Shown here: positions 55,095-63,109 of the stretch, one piece after another
Numbering within the stretch: position 1 is the first letter of the stretch
Layout of the letters: every line of letters begins with the position of its first letter
Assembly (NCBI RefSeq): GCF_900106035.1
Contig: NZ_FNUC01000004.1
Coordinates: 2,046,001 to 2,110,000 of the forward strand
Direction: 5' to 3'
Origin: Jiangella alba
Lineage (GTDB): Bacteria > Actinomycetota > Actinomycetes > Jiangellales > Jiangellaceae
Length of the DNA stretch: 64,000 nucleotides
Made by a program: the position numbers and the translations under genes
Notes under the pieces: generated by a model
What the model saw: only the letters and a program-made list of their open reading frames with translations
Database searches by the model: none
What the model was told of the DNA's origin: nothing

Positions 55095-55119
55095 GTTTAC
55101 GCCCTCGCGAGCTGGGTAG
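55095..55119 (+). promoter_or_regulatory. SigB/SigF-type promoter of the group 2 sigma gene
   Basis: GTTT (55095-55098), a 15-nt spacer and GGGTAG (55114-55119) match the general-stress consensus GTTT-N14-16-GGGTA. The ATG follows 9 nt later, so the transcript would be nearly leaderless. It is the only promoter of this class recognised in the window. Confidence 0.5.
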
Positions 55120-55128
55120 CCGCCGGAT

Positions 55129-56091
55129 ATGGCACATCACGGGCATCGGCGCGCGGCGGTGCGGAGCGAACCGCGGGAGCCGGACGAGGACTACGACCTC
55201 GTCGGTCAGTACCTCAAGCAGATCGGCGCCACGCCGCTGCTGTCGGCGGCCGAGGAGGTCGAGCTGGCGCGTCGCATCGAGGCCGGCGTGTACGCGGCGT
55301 CGCTGCTGGAGTCGGGTACCGGAGCGGCCGCGCCGGCCGAGCTGGAGGCGCTGGTGCGCGACGGTGAACGGGCCAAGGACCACATGATCCGCGCGAACCT
55401 GCGGCTGGTCGTGTCGGCGGCGCGCAAGTACTACCGCAACACCGGGTTGTCCTTCCTGGACGTCGTGCAGGAGGGCAACCTCGGGCTGATCCGGGCCGTG
55501 GAGAAGTTCGACTACGCGAAGGGGTTCAAGTTCTCGACCTACGCGATGTGGTGGATCCGGCAGGCCATCGAGCGCGGCAAGGCCGAGCGGGCCCGGACGA
55601 TCCGGCTGCCGGTGCACGTCCTGGAGAGCATCGCGAAGCTCGGCCGGGTGGAGCGCGGCCTGCAGGCGGCCCTCGACCGCCAGCCGACGATCGCGGAGGC
55701 GGCCGCCGAGTCCGGCCTGACGGAGGCCCGCGTCGCCGAACTGCGCCGCATCGCCCGCGACACCATCAGCCTCGACACCCCGGTCGGCGACGAGGGCAGC
55801 GCCAGCATCGGCGACCTCATCGAGGACACCGAGATCCTGCAGGCCCCCGACGTCGTCGAGTACCACGCGCTGGCCCAGGAGCTGCGGGCGCTGGTCGACA
55901 CGCTGCCGCCGCGCGAGGCCCTGATCATCACGCTCCGGTACGGCCTGCACGACGGCCGGGAGCACACGTTGCAGGAGGTCGGCGAGCGCGTCGGCCTCAC
56001 GAAGGAGCGGGTGCGACAGCTGGAGAAGCAGTCGATCGCCGAGCTGCGCGACCCGCAGCGCCGCTCGCCGCTGCTGGAGTGGGCCGGCTGA
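55129..56091 (+). CDS. Group 2 (SigA/SigB-like) sigma factor
   Basis: A 320-aa RpoD-related sigma factor without the long N-terminal region 1.1. Region 1.2 has [20 protein letters not shown]; region 2 has [20 protein letters not shown] and [20 protein letters not shown]; region 3 has [20 protein letters not shown]; region 4 has [20 protein letters not shown], then [20 protein letters not shown]. It recognises housekeeping-like promoters under stress. The possible SigF/SigB-type promoter upstream would place it in a stress cascade. It is divergent from the PRC-barrel gene. Confidence 0.95.
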   Translation: MAHHGHRRAAVRSEPREPDEDYDLVGQYLKQIGATPLLSAAEEVELARRIEAGVYAASLLESGTGAAAPAELEALVRDGERAKDHMIRANLRLVVSAARKYYRNTGLSFLDVVQEGNLGLIRAVEKFDYAKGFKFSTYAMWWIRQAIERGKAERARTIRLPVHVLESIAKLGRVERGLQAALDRQPTIAEAAAESGLTEARVAELRRIARDTISLDTPVGDEGSASIGDLIEDTEILQAPDVVEYHALAQELRALVDTLPPREALIITLRYGLHDGREHTLQEVGERVGLTKERVRQLEKQSIAELRDPQRRSPLLEWAG

Positions 56092-56153
56092 CGCCGCCGG
56101 GCTGTCGGTGCCGCGTGGCATCGTGGGGGTAGCGGCGGCCGTCGGAGGTGTCC

Positions 56154-56423
56154 ATGCGGGGCGACAGAGTCGAGATCGTCATCGATGCCGGCGACACCAC
56201 GCGCAGCTACGAGATCGTGGCCACGAAGGCCGGCCGCCGGGTCGACGTCAGCATCGGCCGCGGCGTCGTCGTGGTCGCCGAGGTCACCCGGTCCGGCACG
56301 CCGGTGCGCACCGCCCGGTTCATGTCCAGCCGGGTCCTCGCGCTGGTCGAGCACCCGGTCGCCGAGGCGGCACTGGCCCAGGAGGCCGCGCAGCCGCAGC
56401 CGTCGTCGTCACCCCCGGCGTGA
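56154..56423 (+). CDS. Small hypothetical protein (89 aa)
   Basis: An 89-aa soluble protein with a beta-rich core (DRVEIVIDAGDTTRSYEIVA, GRRVDVSIGRGVVVVAEV) and a Pro/Ser tail. The ATG at 56154 has GGAGG 5 nt upstream; a GTG at 56148 is too close to it. It lies 62 nt after the sigma factor gene and 35 nt before the polymerase gene on the same strand. No family was recognised. Confidence 0.6.
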   Translation: MRGDRVEIVIDAGDTTRSYEIVATKAGRRVDVSIGRGVVVVAEVTRSGTPVRTARFMSSRVLALVEHPVAEAALAQEAAQPQPSSSPPA

Positions 56424-56458
56424 CCGCCGGCCGGCACCGGCCGCTCTATGGTGGTGTC

Positions 56459-57721
56459 ATGTCGTCCTCGCAGGTGCTGGAGGTCGCCGGGCGTGAGGTG
56501 ACGATCACCCATCCAGACAAGGTGGTCTTCCCCGACGGCGGCCACACCAAGCTGGACCTCGTCACCTACTACCTGACGGTCGCCGACGGCGCGCTGCGCG
56601 GCGTCGAGGGCCGGCCGATGATCCTCAAGCGGTTCGTCAAGGGCATCGACCAGGAGGCGTTCTTCCAGAAGCGCGCCCCGCAGAAGCGGCCCGACTGGGT
56701 CGAGGTGGCGACGCTGCGCTACCGCTCCGGCACCTTCGCCGACGAGGTGGTGGTGCGCGACGCCGCGGCGCTGGCGTGGGTGGTGAACCTCGGCTGCATC
56801 GACCTCAACCCGCACCCCGTCCGCGCCGAGGACCTCGACCGTCCGGACGAGCTGCGCATCGACCTCGACCCCAACCCGGGCATCGAGTGGGCGCAGATCC
56901 TCGACGTCGCGCAGGTGGCGCGTGAAGTGCTGCAGGACCACGGGCTGAGCGCCTGGCCGAAGACGTCCGGCTCGCGCGGCTTCCACATCTACACCCGCAT
57001 CGACCCGCTGTGGTCGTACCGGCAGGTGCGGCTGGCCGCCGAGAGCGTGGCCCGCGAGGTCGAGAACCGCGCGCCCGGCATCGCCACGGCGAAGTGGTGG
57101 AAGGAAGAGCGCGAGGGCGTCTTCGTCGACTTCAACCAGAACGCCAAGGACCGCACCGTCGCCTCCGCCTACTCCGTCCGCGCCAAGGCCGACGCCCGGG
57201 TGTCGATGCCGCTGACGTGGGACGAGGTCCCCGGCTGCCGGGCCGAGGACTACACGCTGGCCACCGCACCGCGCCGGTACGCCGAGATCGGCGACCCGTG
57301 GGCCGGCATCGAGACGTCCGCCGGATCGCTGGAGCCGCTGCTCGAGCTGGCCGAACGGCTCGGGCCGGCCGAGAAGCCGCCGAAGGGCACCGGGCGGCGC
57401 ACGCAGACGATGCCGCTCATCGAGATCGCCCGGGCCAAGACCAAGGACGAGGCGCTGGCCGGGCTGGAGCGCTGGAAGCAGCGCCACACCGACGTCGTGC
57501 CGCACCTCGAACCGGCCGACATCCTGGTCGACGGCATGCGCGGGCGCAGCTCGCTCTGGTACCGCATCCGCGTCAACCTGCAGCACGTGCCCGACGAGCG
57601 CCGCCCCGAGCAGGAGCCGCTCGAGGTCGACTACGACCCGTGGGCCGGCACGCCGTGGGCCAACGCCGGCGAGGCGGTGCGCGAGGCGCGCGAGGCGGCC
57701 CGCGACTCCACGCCCGGCTGA
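56459..57721 (+). CDS. Stand-alone LigD-type DNA polymerase/primase
   Basis: A 420-aa protein of the archaeo-eukaryotic primase family as found in the LigD polymerase domain of non-homologous end joining. The acidic pair RIDLDPNPG (Asp135, Asp137), SGSRGFHIYTRI (His176), and VFVDFNQNAKDRTVASAYSV and ARVSMPLTWDEV are family blocks. It fills gaps with ribo- or deoxyribonucleotides. No ligase or Ku gene is in the window. The C-terminal region (about 270-420) is longer than the minimal domain. TATGGT (56447-56452) is 6 nt before the ATG, a leaderless start. Confidence 0.9.
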   Translation: MSSSQVLEVAGREVTITHPDKVVFPDGGHTKLDLVTYYLTVADGALRGVEGRPMILKRFVKGIDQEAFFQKRAPQKRPDWVEVATLRYRSGTFADEVVVRDAAALAWVVNLGCIDLNPHPVRAEDLDRPDELRIDLDPNPGIEWAQILDVAQVAREVLQDHGLSAWPKTSGSRGFHIYTRIDPLWSYRQVRLAAESVAREVENRAPGIATAKWWKEEREGVFVDFNQNAKDRTVASAYSVRAKADARVSMPLTWDEVPGCRAEDYTLATAPRRYAEIGDPWAGIETSAGSLEPLLELAERLGPAEKPPKGTGRRTQTMPLIEIARAKTKDEALAGLERWKQRHTDVVPHLEPADILVDGMRGRSSLWYRIRVNLQHVPDERRPEQEPLEVDYDPWAGTPWANAGEAVREAREAARDSTPG

Positions 57722-57731
57722 CGGCGACGGC

Positions 57732-58442
57732 TCAGCCGGTGGTCACGTACGCGTGCAGCCGTCCGGAGCCGTCGAGCATGGCCAGCGCCCGCGCCGTCAG
57801 CTGATCCGCGCGCTGGGCGAGGACCGCGCGCAGCGCCGCGGTGCTGCCGGTGCGGCGCAGCTCGTCCAGCACCTGGCGCACCTGCGGCAGCCCGTAGTGG
57901 CTCTGCCGCAGCAGGTTGACCAGCTGGGCGTCGCGGACGTCGTCGGCGGTGTAGCTGCGGTACGACGTGCCCGGCTCGCGTGCGGGGGCGAGCAGGCCGT
58001 ACGCCTCCCACGTCCGCAGCGCCGACGTCCGCACGCCGAGCCGCCGCGCGACCTCGCCGACCCGCAGCCCCGGGCCGCCCCGTGGCGCGCCGGCCGGCCC
58101 GCCCCGCGGCGCGCCGGCGGCCAGCGTCTCGACGGCGCCTGCGGTCTCGCGCAGCTGCCGCCGCTGGTCGTGCAGGTCGGCGTGGGCGGCGTCGACCAGC
58201 GCGAGCGCGCCGGGCACGTCGTCGTCGTGGACCGACCGCATGATCGCCCGCGCCGCGATGACGCCGTAGCCGGCCAGCAGCGCGCGGTAGGTGAGCAGCG
58301 CCTCGCGGTGCCGTTCGGTGAACTGCCGGTACCCCGACGCCGACCGCGGTGCCGGCGGCAGCAGGCCGTCCTCCTCGTAGTTGCGGACCTGCTGGGCCGA
58401 GATGCCCACGGTCCGGCCGAGGTCCACCGGGCGCAGCGCCAT
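57732..58442 (-). CDS. TioE-like regulator with two MerR domains
   Basis: A 236-aa protein with two MerR-type helix-turn-helix regions: VDLGRTVGISAQQVRNYEED at the start (about 6-25, with GYRQFTERH) and LRVGEVARRLGVRTSALRTW (about 125-145, with SYRSYTADDVRDAQL), joined by a helical linker and a short Gly/Pro repeat (GAPRGGPAGAPRGGP). This layout is that of TioE of the thiocoraline cluster. The ATG has GGGAGGG upstream. It is divergent from the UvrA-like gene, its likely target, with shared TTGAAG repeats in the 101-nt gap. Confidence 0.85.
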   Translation of the reverse strand: MALRPVDLGRTVGISAQQVRNYEEDGLLPPAPRSASGYRQFTERHREALLTYRALLAGYGVIAARAIMRSVHDDDVPGALALVDAAHADLHDQRRQLRETAGAVETLAAGAPRGGPAGAPRGGPGLRVGEVARRLGVRTSALRTWEAYGLLAPAREPGTSYRSYTADDVRDAQLVNLLRQSHYGLPQVRQVLDELRRTGSTAALRAVLAQRADQLTARALAMLDGSGRLHAYVTTG

Positions 58443-58467
58443 CCGGTCCCTCCCGTTGTACGGCGGA

Positions 58468-58543
58468 GTTGAAGCTTATCCGCTCGTACAGCGCTCTGGC
58501 CGCGGGCAACCTTCAACAAGCGACTCAATGGGAGAATTGAAGG
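58468..58543. promoter_or_regulatory. TTGAAG repeats between the TioE-like and UvrA-like genes
   Basis: GTTGAAG (58468-58474), CTTCAAC (58511-58517) and TTGAAGG (58537-58543) occur in the divergent gap; the first two are perfect inverted repeats, and the last touches the UvrA-like ATG. They are candidate binding sites of the double-MerR regulator. Confidence 0.4.
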
Positions 58544-61060
58544 ATGGATTTCGGCGCGATCAGGGTCGCGAACGCCCGCCTGCACAACCTGAAGAACGTC
58601 ACCGTCGCCATCCCGCGCCAGCGTCTGGTCGTGCTGACCGGCCGGTCCGGCTCAGGCAAGTCCACCCTCGCCTTCGACCTGCTGCACCGCGAGGGACAGC
58701 GCCAGTACCTGGAGTCGCTCGGGCTGGTCACCGCCTGGGTGAGCAAGGCGCCGGTCGACTCCATCACGGGGCTGTCGCCCTCCATCAGCATCGACCAGTA
58801 CCTGACGAACCGCAGCCCGCGGTCCACCGTCGGCACCGCCACCGAGGTCTTCACCTACCTGCGGCTGCTGTGGGCGCGCATCGGCCACCGGCCCTGCCCG
58901 TCCTGCGCGGCGCCGCTGCCGCCCAGCCACCAGGACGACGACTGGGACGAGGACCAGGACCCCGAGACGGTGCGCTGTCAGCACTGCGGCGCCGAGGTGC
59001 CCGACCTCGTCATGGGCGACTTCTCCTTCAACAAGCCGTCCGGCGCCTGCCCGGCGTGCACCGGCCTCGGCGTGGTCGTCCGGCCCGACACGTCCAGGCT
59101 GGTCGACGACGACCTCAGCGTCGCCGAGGGCGCGGTGCTGGGCTGGCACCCCGTGACGACCGACCGCAACATCGCGGTGCTGGCGGCCGCCGGCCGGCAC
59201 TACGGGTTCGAGTTCGACGCGTACGTGCCGGTCCGCGAGCTCGGCGACGTCCAGCGCGACCTGCTGTTGTACGGCGTCGAGAGCCCGGAGTTCGGCCGCC
59301 ACGTCACCGCGGCGCCGCCGCGCACCGTCACCGCCGGCCGGTTCGAGGGCGTCGCCACCGCGGTGCTGCGCCGCTACGCCGACCGCATCGAGGACACCGG
59401 TTACCGCGAGAAGACCGAGCGGCTGCTGCGCCAGGAGACGTGCCCCGAGTGCGAGGGCAGCCGGCTGCGGCCGGAGAGCCGCCGCGTCACCGTCGCCGGG
59501 CTGACCGTCGTCGACGCCGCGCGGCTGCCGCTCGGCGAGCTGGCCGCGTGGATCGACGCGCTGCGCGGGCGCGTCGACGACGGCGAGTGGCGCTTCGCCG
59601 AGCCGGTCGTCGCCGACCTGCACGAACGCGTGCGCCGGCTGGTCGACGTCGGGGTGGAGTACCTGACGCTGGAGCGGTCGACGCCGAGCCTGTCCGCCGG
59701 CGAGGCGCAGCGGCTGCGGCTGGCGGCGCTGCTCGGGTCCGGGCTCACCGGCGTGCTGTACGTGCTGGACGAGCCGACCATCGGGCTGCACCCGGCCGAC
59801 GTCGCCCGGCTGGTCGGCGTGCTGCGCCGGCTGCGCGACCTCGGCAACACGGTGCTGGTCATCGAGCACGACCTCGAGGTGCTGCGGGCCGCCGACCACG
59901 TCATCGACATCGGGCCCGGCGCGGGCCGCGACGGCGGCCGGGTGGTCGCGGCCGGCACGCCCGACGAGGTCGCGGCCACCGAGGGATCGGTGACCGGCGC
60001 CTACCTGTCCGGCCGTCTGAGCGTGCCTCGGGCGCCGTTGTCGCCGGTCGACGGCGCCGCGCTCGTCGTGCGCGGGGCCCGCGCGCACAACCTGACGGAC
60101 GTCACCGTCGCGCTGCCGCTGGGCCGGCTGGTCGCCGTCACCGGGCCGTCCGGGTCGGGGAAGTCGTCACTGCTGCTCGACATCGTCGACCGCGCCGGGC
60201 GGCGGCGCTTCACCGGCGCCGGCGACCCGCCCGGCGACCATGACGGCATCGACGGCTGGGAGCACCTCGACAAGGTCGTGACGATCGACCAGCAGGCGGC
60301 CGGGCGGATGCCGCGGTCCAACGCGGCCACCTACTCCGACGCGTTCACCCCGATCCGCGAGGCGTTCGCCGCGACCGACGGCGCCCGGTCGCTCGGCCTG
60401 AGCGCCGGGCACTTCTCGTTCAACGTGCCCGGCGGACGGTGCGAGCGGTGCACCGGCGCCGGGGTGCTGAACGTGTCCATGCACTTCCTGCCCGATGTCC
60501 AGGTCCGCTGCCCGGTCTGCCGCGGCCGCCGGTTCACCCGCGACGTCCTGCGGGCGAAGTACCGCGGCCACGACATCGCCGAGGCGCTGTCGATGACGGT
60601 CGCCGAGGCGGTCGAGTTGTTCGCCGACGTGCCCGGCGCGGTGGCGCGGTTGCGGCTGCTCGACGACGTCGGCCTCGGCTACCTGCAGCTCGGCCAGCCG
60701 ACGACGACGCTGTCCGGCGGCGAGGCGCAGCGGATCAAGCTGGCGAAGGAGCTGGCCCGCCGGTCCACCGGCCGCACGCTCTACCTGCTGGACGAGCCGA
60801 CCACCGGGCTGCACGTCGACGACGTCGCGCGGCTGCTCGGCGTGCTGCGGCGGCTGGTCGCGGCCGGGAACACCGTCGTCGCGATCGAGCACGACCTCGA
60901 CGTCGTCCGCACCGCGGACTGGGTGATCGACCTCGGGCCCGCCGGTGGAGCGGCGGGCGGCCGGGTCGTGGCGACCGGCCCGCCGGAGGAGATCGCCGCG
61001 GCGCCGGAGTCGCGGACGGGGGCGTTCCTGCGCCAGTCCCTTGACCCCAACACCGCTTGA
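58544..61060 (+). CDS. UvrA-like ATPase (TioU/DrrC type)
   Basis: An 838-aa protein with two ABC-ATPase halves: GRSGSGKST (33-41, Lys39) and GPSGSGKSS (around Lys540), signature motifs [13 protein letters not shown] and [16 protein letters not shown], Walker [13 protein letters not shown] and [12 protein letters not shown]. Zinc-type CxxC pairs are present (CPSC and CQHC, CPAC, CPEC, then CERC and CPVC). It is shorter than housekeeping UvrA (about 940-1000 aa), as are the DrrC/TioU proteins that protect producers of DNA-binding drugs. Together with the divergent TioE-like regulator it forms a likely DNA-intercalator resistance unit. Confidence 0.92.
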   Translation: MDFGAIRVANARLHNLKNVTVAIPRQRLVVLTGRSGSGKSTLAFDLLHREGQRQYLESLGLVTAWVSKAPVDSITGLSPSISIDQYLTNRSPRSTVGTATEVFTYLRLLWARIGHRPCPSCAAPLPPSHQDDDWDEDQDPETVRCQHCGAEVPDLVMGDFSFNKPSGACPACTGLGVVVRPDTSRLVDDDLSVAEGAVLGWHPVTTDRNIAVLAAAGRHYGFEFDAYVPVRELGDVQRDLLLYGVESPEFGRHVTAAPPRTVTAGRFEGVATAVLRRYADRIEDTGYREKTERLLRQETCPECEGSRLRPESRRVTVAGLTVVDAARLPLGELAAWIDALRGRVDDGEWRFAEPVVADLHERVRRLVDVGVEYLTLERSTPSLSAGEAQRLRLAALLGSGLTGVLYVLDEPTIGLHPADVARLVGVLRRLRDLGNTVLVIEHDLEVLRAADHVIDIGPGAGRDGGRVVAAGTPDEVAATEGSVTGAYLSGRLSVPRAPLSPVDGAALVVRGARAHNLTDVTVALPLGRLVAVTGPSGSGKSSLLLDIVDRAGRRRFTGAGDPPGDHDGIDGWEHLDKVVTIDQQAAGRMPRSNAATYSDAFTPIREAFAATDGARSLGLSAGHFSFNVPGGRCERCTGAGVLNVSMHFLPDVQVRCPVCRGRRFTRDVLRAKYRGHDIAEALSMTVAEAVELFADVPGAVARLRLLDDVGLGYLQLGQPTTTLSGGEAQRIKLAKELARRSTGRTLYLLDEPTTGLHVDDVARLLGVLRRLVAAGNTVVAIEHDLDVVRTADWVIDLGPAGGAAGGRVVATGPPEEIAAAPESRTGAFLRQSLDPNTA

Positions 61061-61077
61061 GGTTGTTGAGTGGGGTC

Positions 61078-61950
61078 ATGGCTGACCCCCTCTCCTACGG
61101 CGCGGCGCTCCCGGCGTCGGCGCACCGGCTGCCCGAACTGCTCGAGGCGACGACGATCGCCGAGGAGCTCGGCGCCGATCTCGTCACCGTCGCCGACCAC
61201 CCGTACCTGCCGTCCGAGCTCGATGCGTGGACGCTGGTCCCGCTGCTGCTGGCGCGGACGACGCGGGTGCGGGTGGCGACGAACGTGACGGCGCTGCCGT
61301 TTCGCAGCCCGGCGGTCATGGCGAAGGGCGCGGCCACGCTGCAGCACACCAGCGGCGGACGGTTCGTGCTCGGCCTCGGCGCCGGCGGTCCGTACGACGG
61401 GCTGCCGGGCTGGGGCGCGCAGTGGGGGTCGCTGGGGGAGGCGATCGGCGCGCTGGACGAGGCGGTCCCGCTGCTGCGCCGGCTGTGGTCGGGGCAGCCG
61501 GTCACGCACGACGGCGCGTACTACCGTCTGCACGACGCCGTCGCGGTCGCCGGGGCCGCCCCTGACCCCGTCCCGCCGGTGTGGGTCGGCTCGTTCAAGC
61601 CGCGCATGCTGGCGATCACCGGCCGGCACGCTGACGGCTGGCTGCCCACCAACGCCTACCTGTCGCTCGACGAGGTCCCGGCCATGCAGCGGGCCATCGA
61701 CGACGCCGCTGTCGCCGCCGGGCGCGCCCCGTCCGCCGTCCGCCGCGTCTTCAACGTCATGGGCGTCATCGATGACGACCGGCCGGCGCGCAACGACCAG
61801 CTGCTGGTCGGCTCGGCCGGGCACTGGGCCGAGGCGCTGACCGACTACCGCGACCGCCTCGGCTTCGAGACGTTCGTCTTCTGGCCCGTCCACGGCGACA
61901 CCCGCCGCCAGGTCGAGCTGTTCTTCCAGACCGTCGTGCCCAAGCTCTGA
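61078..61950 (+). CDS. LLM-class F420-dependent oxidoreductase
   Basis: A 290-aa luciferase-like enzyme with LEATTIAEELGADLVTVADH, RTTRVRVATNVTALPFRSPA, GGRFVLGLGAGGPYDGL and VWVGSFKPRMLAITGRHADG. The substrate is unknown. The ATG at 61078 is chosen; a TTG at 61057 overlapping the UvrA-like stop is less likely. It starts 17 nt after that gene and probably belongs to the same operon, so it may serve in drug modification. A long palindrome follows it. Confidence 0.9.
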   Translation: MADPLSYGAALPASAHRLPELLEATTIAEELGADLVTVADHPYLPSELDAWTLVPLLLARTTRVRVATNVTALPFRSPAVMAKGAATLQHTSGGRFVLGLGAGGPYDGLPGWGAQWGSLGEAIGALDEAVPLLRRLWSGQPVTHDGAYYRLHDAVAVAGAAPDPVPPVWVGSFKPRMLAITGRHADGWLPTNAYLSLDEVPAMQRAIDDAAVAAGRAPSAVRRVFNVMGVIDDDRPARNDQLLVGSAGHWAEALTDYRDRLGFETFVFWPVHGDTRRQVELFFQTVVPKL

Positions 61951-61954
61951 CGTT

Positions 61955-62010
61955 CCATGATCATCAACCGTCTGCGACACCAGGATGTCGCCAACGGTTG
62001 ATGATCATGG
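61955..62010. repeat. Long palindrome flanking the AbiEi-like gene, copy 1
   Basis: Arms CCATGATCATCAACCGT (61955-61971) and its reverse complement (61994-62010) are perfect; inside, GCGACA and TGTCGC pair again. The same design, with a slightly different centre, recurs at 63031-63084 on the other side of the gene. As copy 1 follows an LLM gene on the same strand it could also end transcription. Confidence 0.85.
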
Positions 62011-62070
62011 GGATGTGGGCGAGGTTGTCCACAGATCACGTTTCGTCCCTGGCGTACGGCGCGGCCCTGG

Positions 62071-63075
62071 ATGAGGCTCGGCGACGTGGAACTGCCCTCC
62101 GAAGTGACCGCCGTCGCGGCGCAGCAGCACGGCGTGCTGGGCCTCGATCAGGCGGTCGCGGCCGGGCTGACACAGCGGCGCATCGGATGGCTGGTGCGCT
62201 CGGGGCGTTGGCAGCGGGTCCATGCCCGGGTCTACGCCACGACCACTGGCCCGCTCTCGTTCCATGCCCTCGTCTGGGCGGCGATCCTGCGTGCGGGCCG
62301 GGGCGCGGTGGCCAGCCACCAGACGGCCGCGTACCTGGACGGCCTCTGCGACGACCCTGGGCCTCTGGTGCACCTCACGGTGCCGGCCGACCGGCACCTA
62401 CGCAGCCGCATCGACGGTGTCCGCGTCCACTACGCACACCGACTGGCCCGAACCCGCCACCCGTCGCGCGTGCCACCGCGCACCCGCACCGAGGAGACGG
62501 TCCTCGACCTGATCGACGCCACCCGTCGCCCGCAAGACGTCGACACCTGGGTGACGTCGGCCTGCCAACGCCGCCGGACCACACCGGAGCGGCTCGCCGA
62601 CGCTCTTGCGTTGCGCAAGAAGATCCGCTGGCGGCCGATGCTCGAGAGCATGCTGAGCGACGTCGCGGAGGGAGCGCAATCGCCGCTGGAACTCAGGCAT
62701 CTCCGCGCCGTCGAACGTGCCCATGCCCTGCCTCGCGGCCATCGGCAACGGCGTGTGGCCGGTCGTCGCGTCGTCTGGGTAGACGTCGACTACGACCAGT
62801 ACCTGCTTCGGGTCGAGCTCGACGGCCGGGTCGGGCATGTCGGCGAAGGACGGTTCCGAGACCGCCGTCGCGACAATCGCGCCACCGCCCACGGCCGGGC
62901 CACGCTGCGGTACGGCCACGCCGACGTCTTCGGCGATCCGTGTGGCGTTGCCGCCGAACAGGGCCGGGTGCTCCAGGACCGCGGCTGGACCGGAGTGCCG
63001 CGTCCCTGCGGGATCGACTGCCCCACGCTCGTGATCATCAACCGTTGGCGACGTCGTGGTGTCGCCAGCGGTTGA
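62071..63075 (+). CDS. AbiEi/DUF559-like protein
   Basis: A 334-aa protein. The N-terminal part resembles the AbiEi-type antitoxin winged helix (ELPSEVTAVAAQQHGVLGLD, RIGWLVRSGRWQRVHARVYA), and the C-terminal part has an endonuclease-like fold of the DUF559 type (RRVVWVDVDYDQYLLRVELD, VGHVGEGRFRDRRRDNRATA). Such fusions are common in actinobacteria and have no proven function. The last codons (LVIINRWRR) run into palindrome copy 2. The ATG at 62071 is used; no clear ribosome-binding site is seen. No partner toxin gene lies next to it. Confidence 0.75.
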   Translation: MRLGDVELPSEVTAVAAQQHGVLGLDQAVAAGLTQRRIGWLVRSGRWQRVHARVYATTTGPLSFHALVWAAILRAGRGAVASHQTAAYLDGLCDDPGPLVHLTVPADRHLRSRIDGVRVHYAHRLARTRHPSRVPPRTRTEETVLDLIDATRRPQDVDTWVTSACQRRRTTPERLADALALRKKIRWRPMLESMLSDVAEGAQSPLELRHLRAVERAHALPRGHRQRRVAGRRVVWVDVDYDQYLLRVELDGRVGHVGEGRFRDRRRDNRATAHGRATLRYGHADVFGDPCGVAAEQGRVLQDRGWTGVPRPCGIDCPTLVIINRWRRRGVASG

Positions 63076-63084
63076 TGATCATGG
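63031..63084. repeat. Long palindrome flanking the AbiEi-like gene, copy 2
   Basis: TGATCATCAACCG (63032-63044) followed by TTGGCGAC pairs with GTCGCCAGCGG then TTGATGATCA on the other side; one mismatch in the arms. The outer TGATCATCAACCG sequence is shared with copy 1. It overlaps the 3' end of the AbiEi-like gene and lies 25 nt upstream of the metG ATG, inside the probable promoter region. Confidence 0.85.
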
Positions 63085-63096
63085 ACGCGCGGGGAC

Positions 63097-63102
63097 TACC
63101 AT
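63097..63102 (+). promoter_or_regulatory. -10 element TACCAT of metG
   Basis: TACCAT lies 7 nt before the metG ATG, a leaderless layout. The upstream part of this promoter is occupied by palindrome copy 2. Confidence 0.5.
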
Positions 63103-63109
63103 CGGGCGC

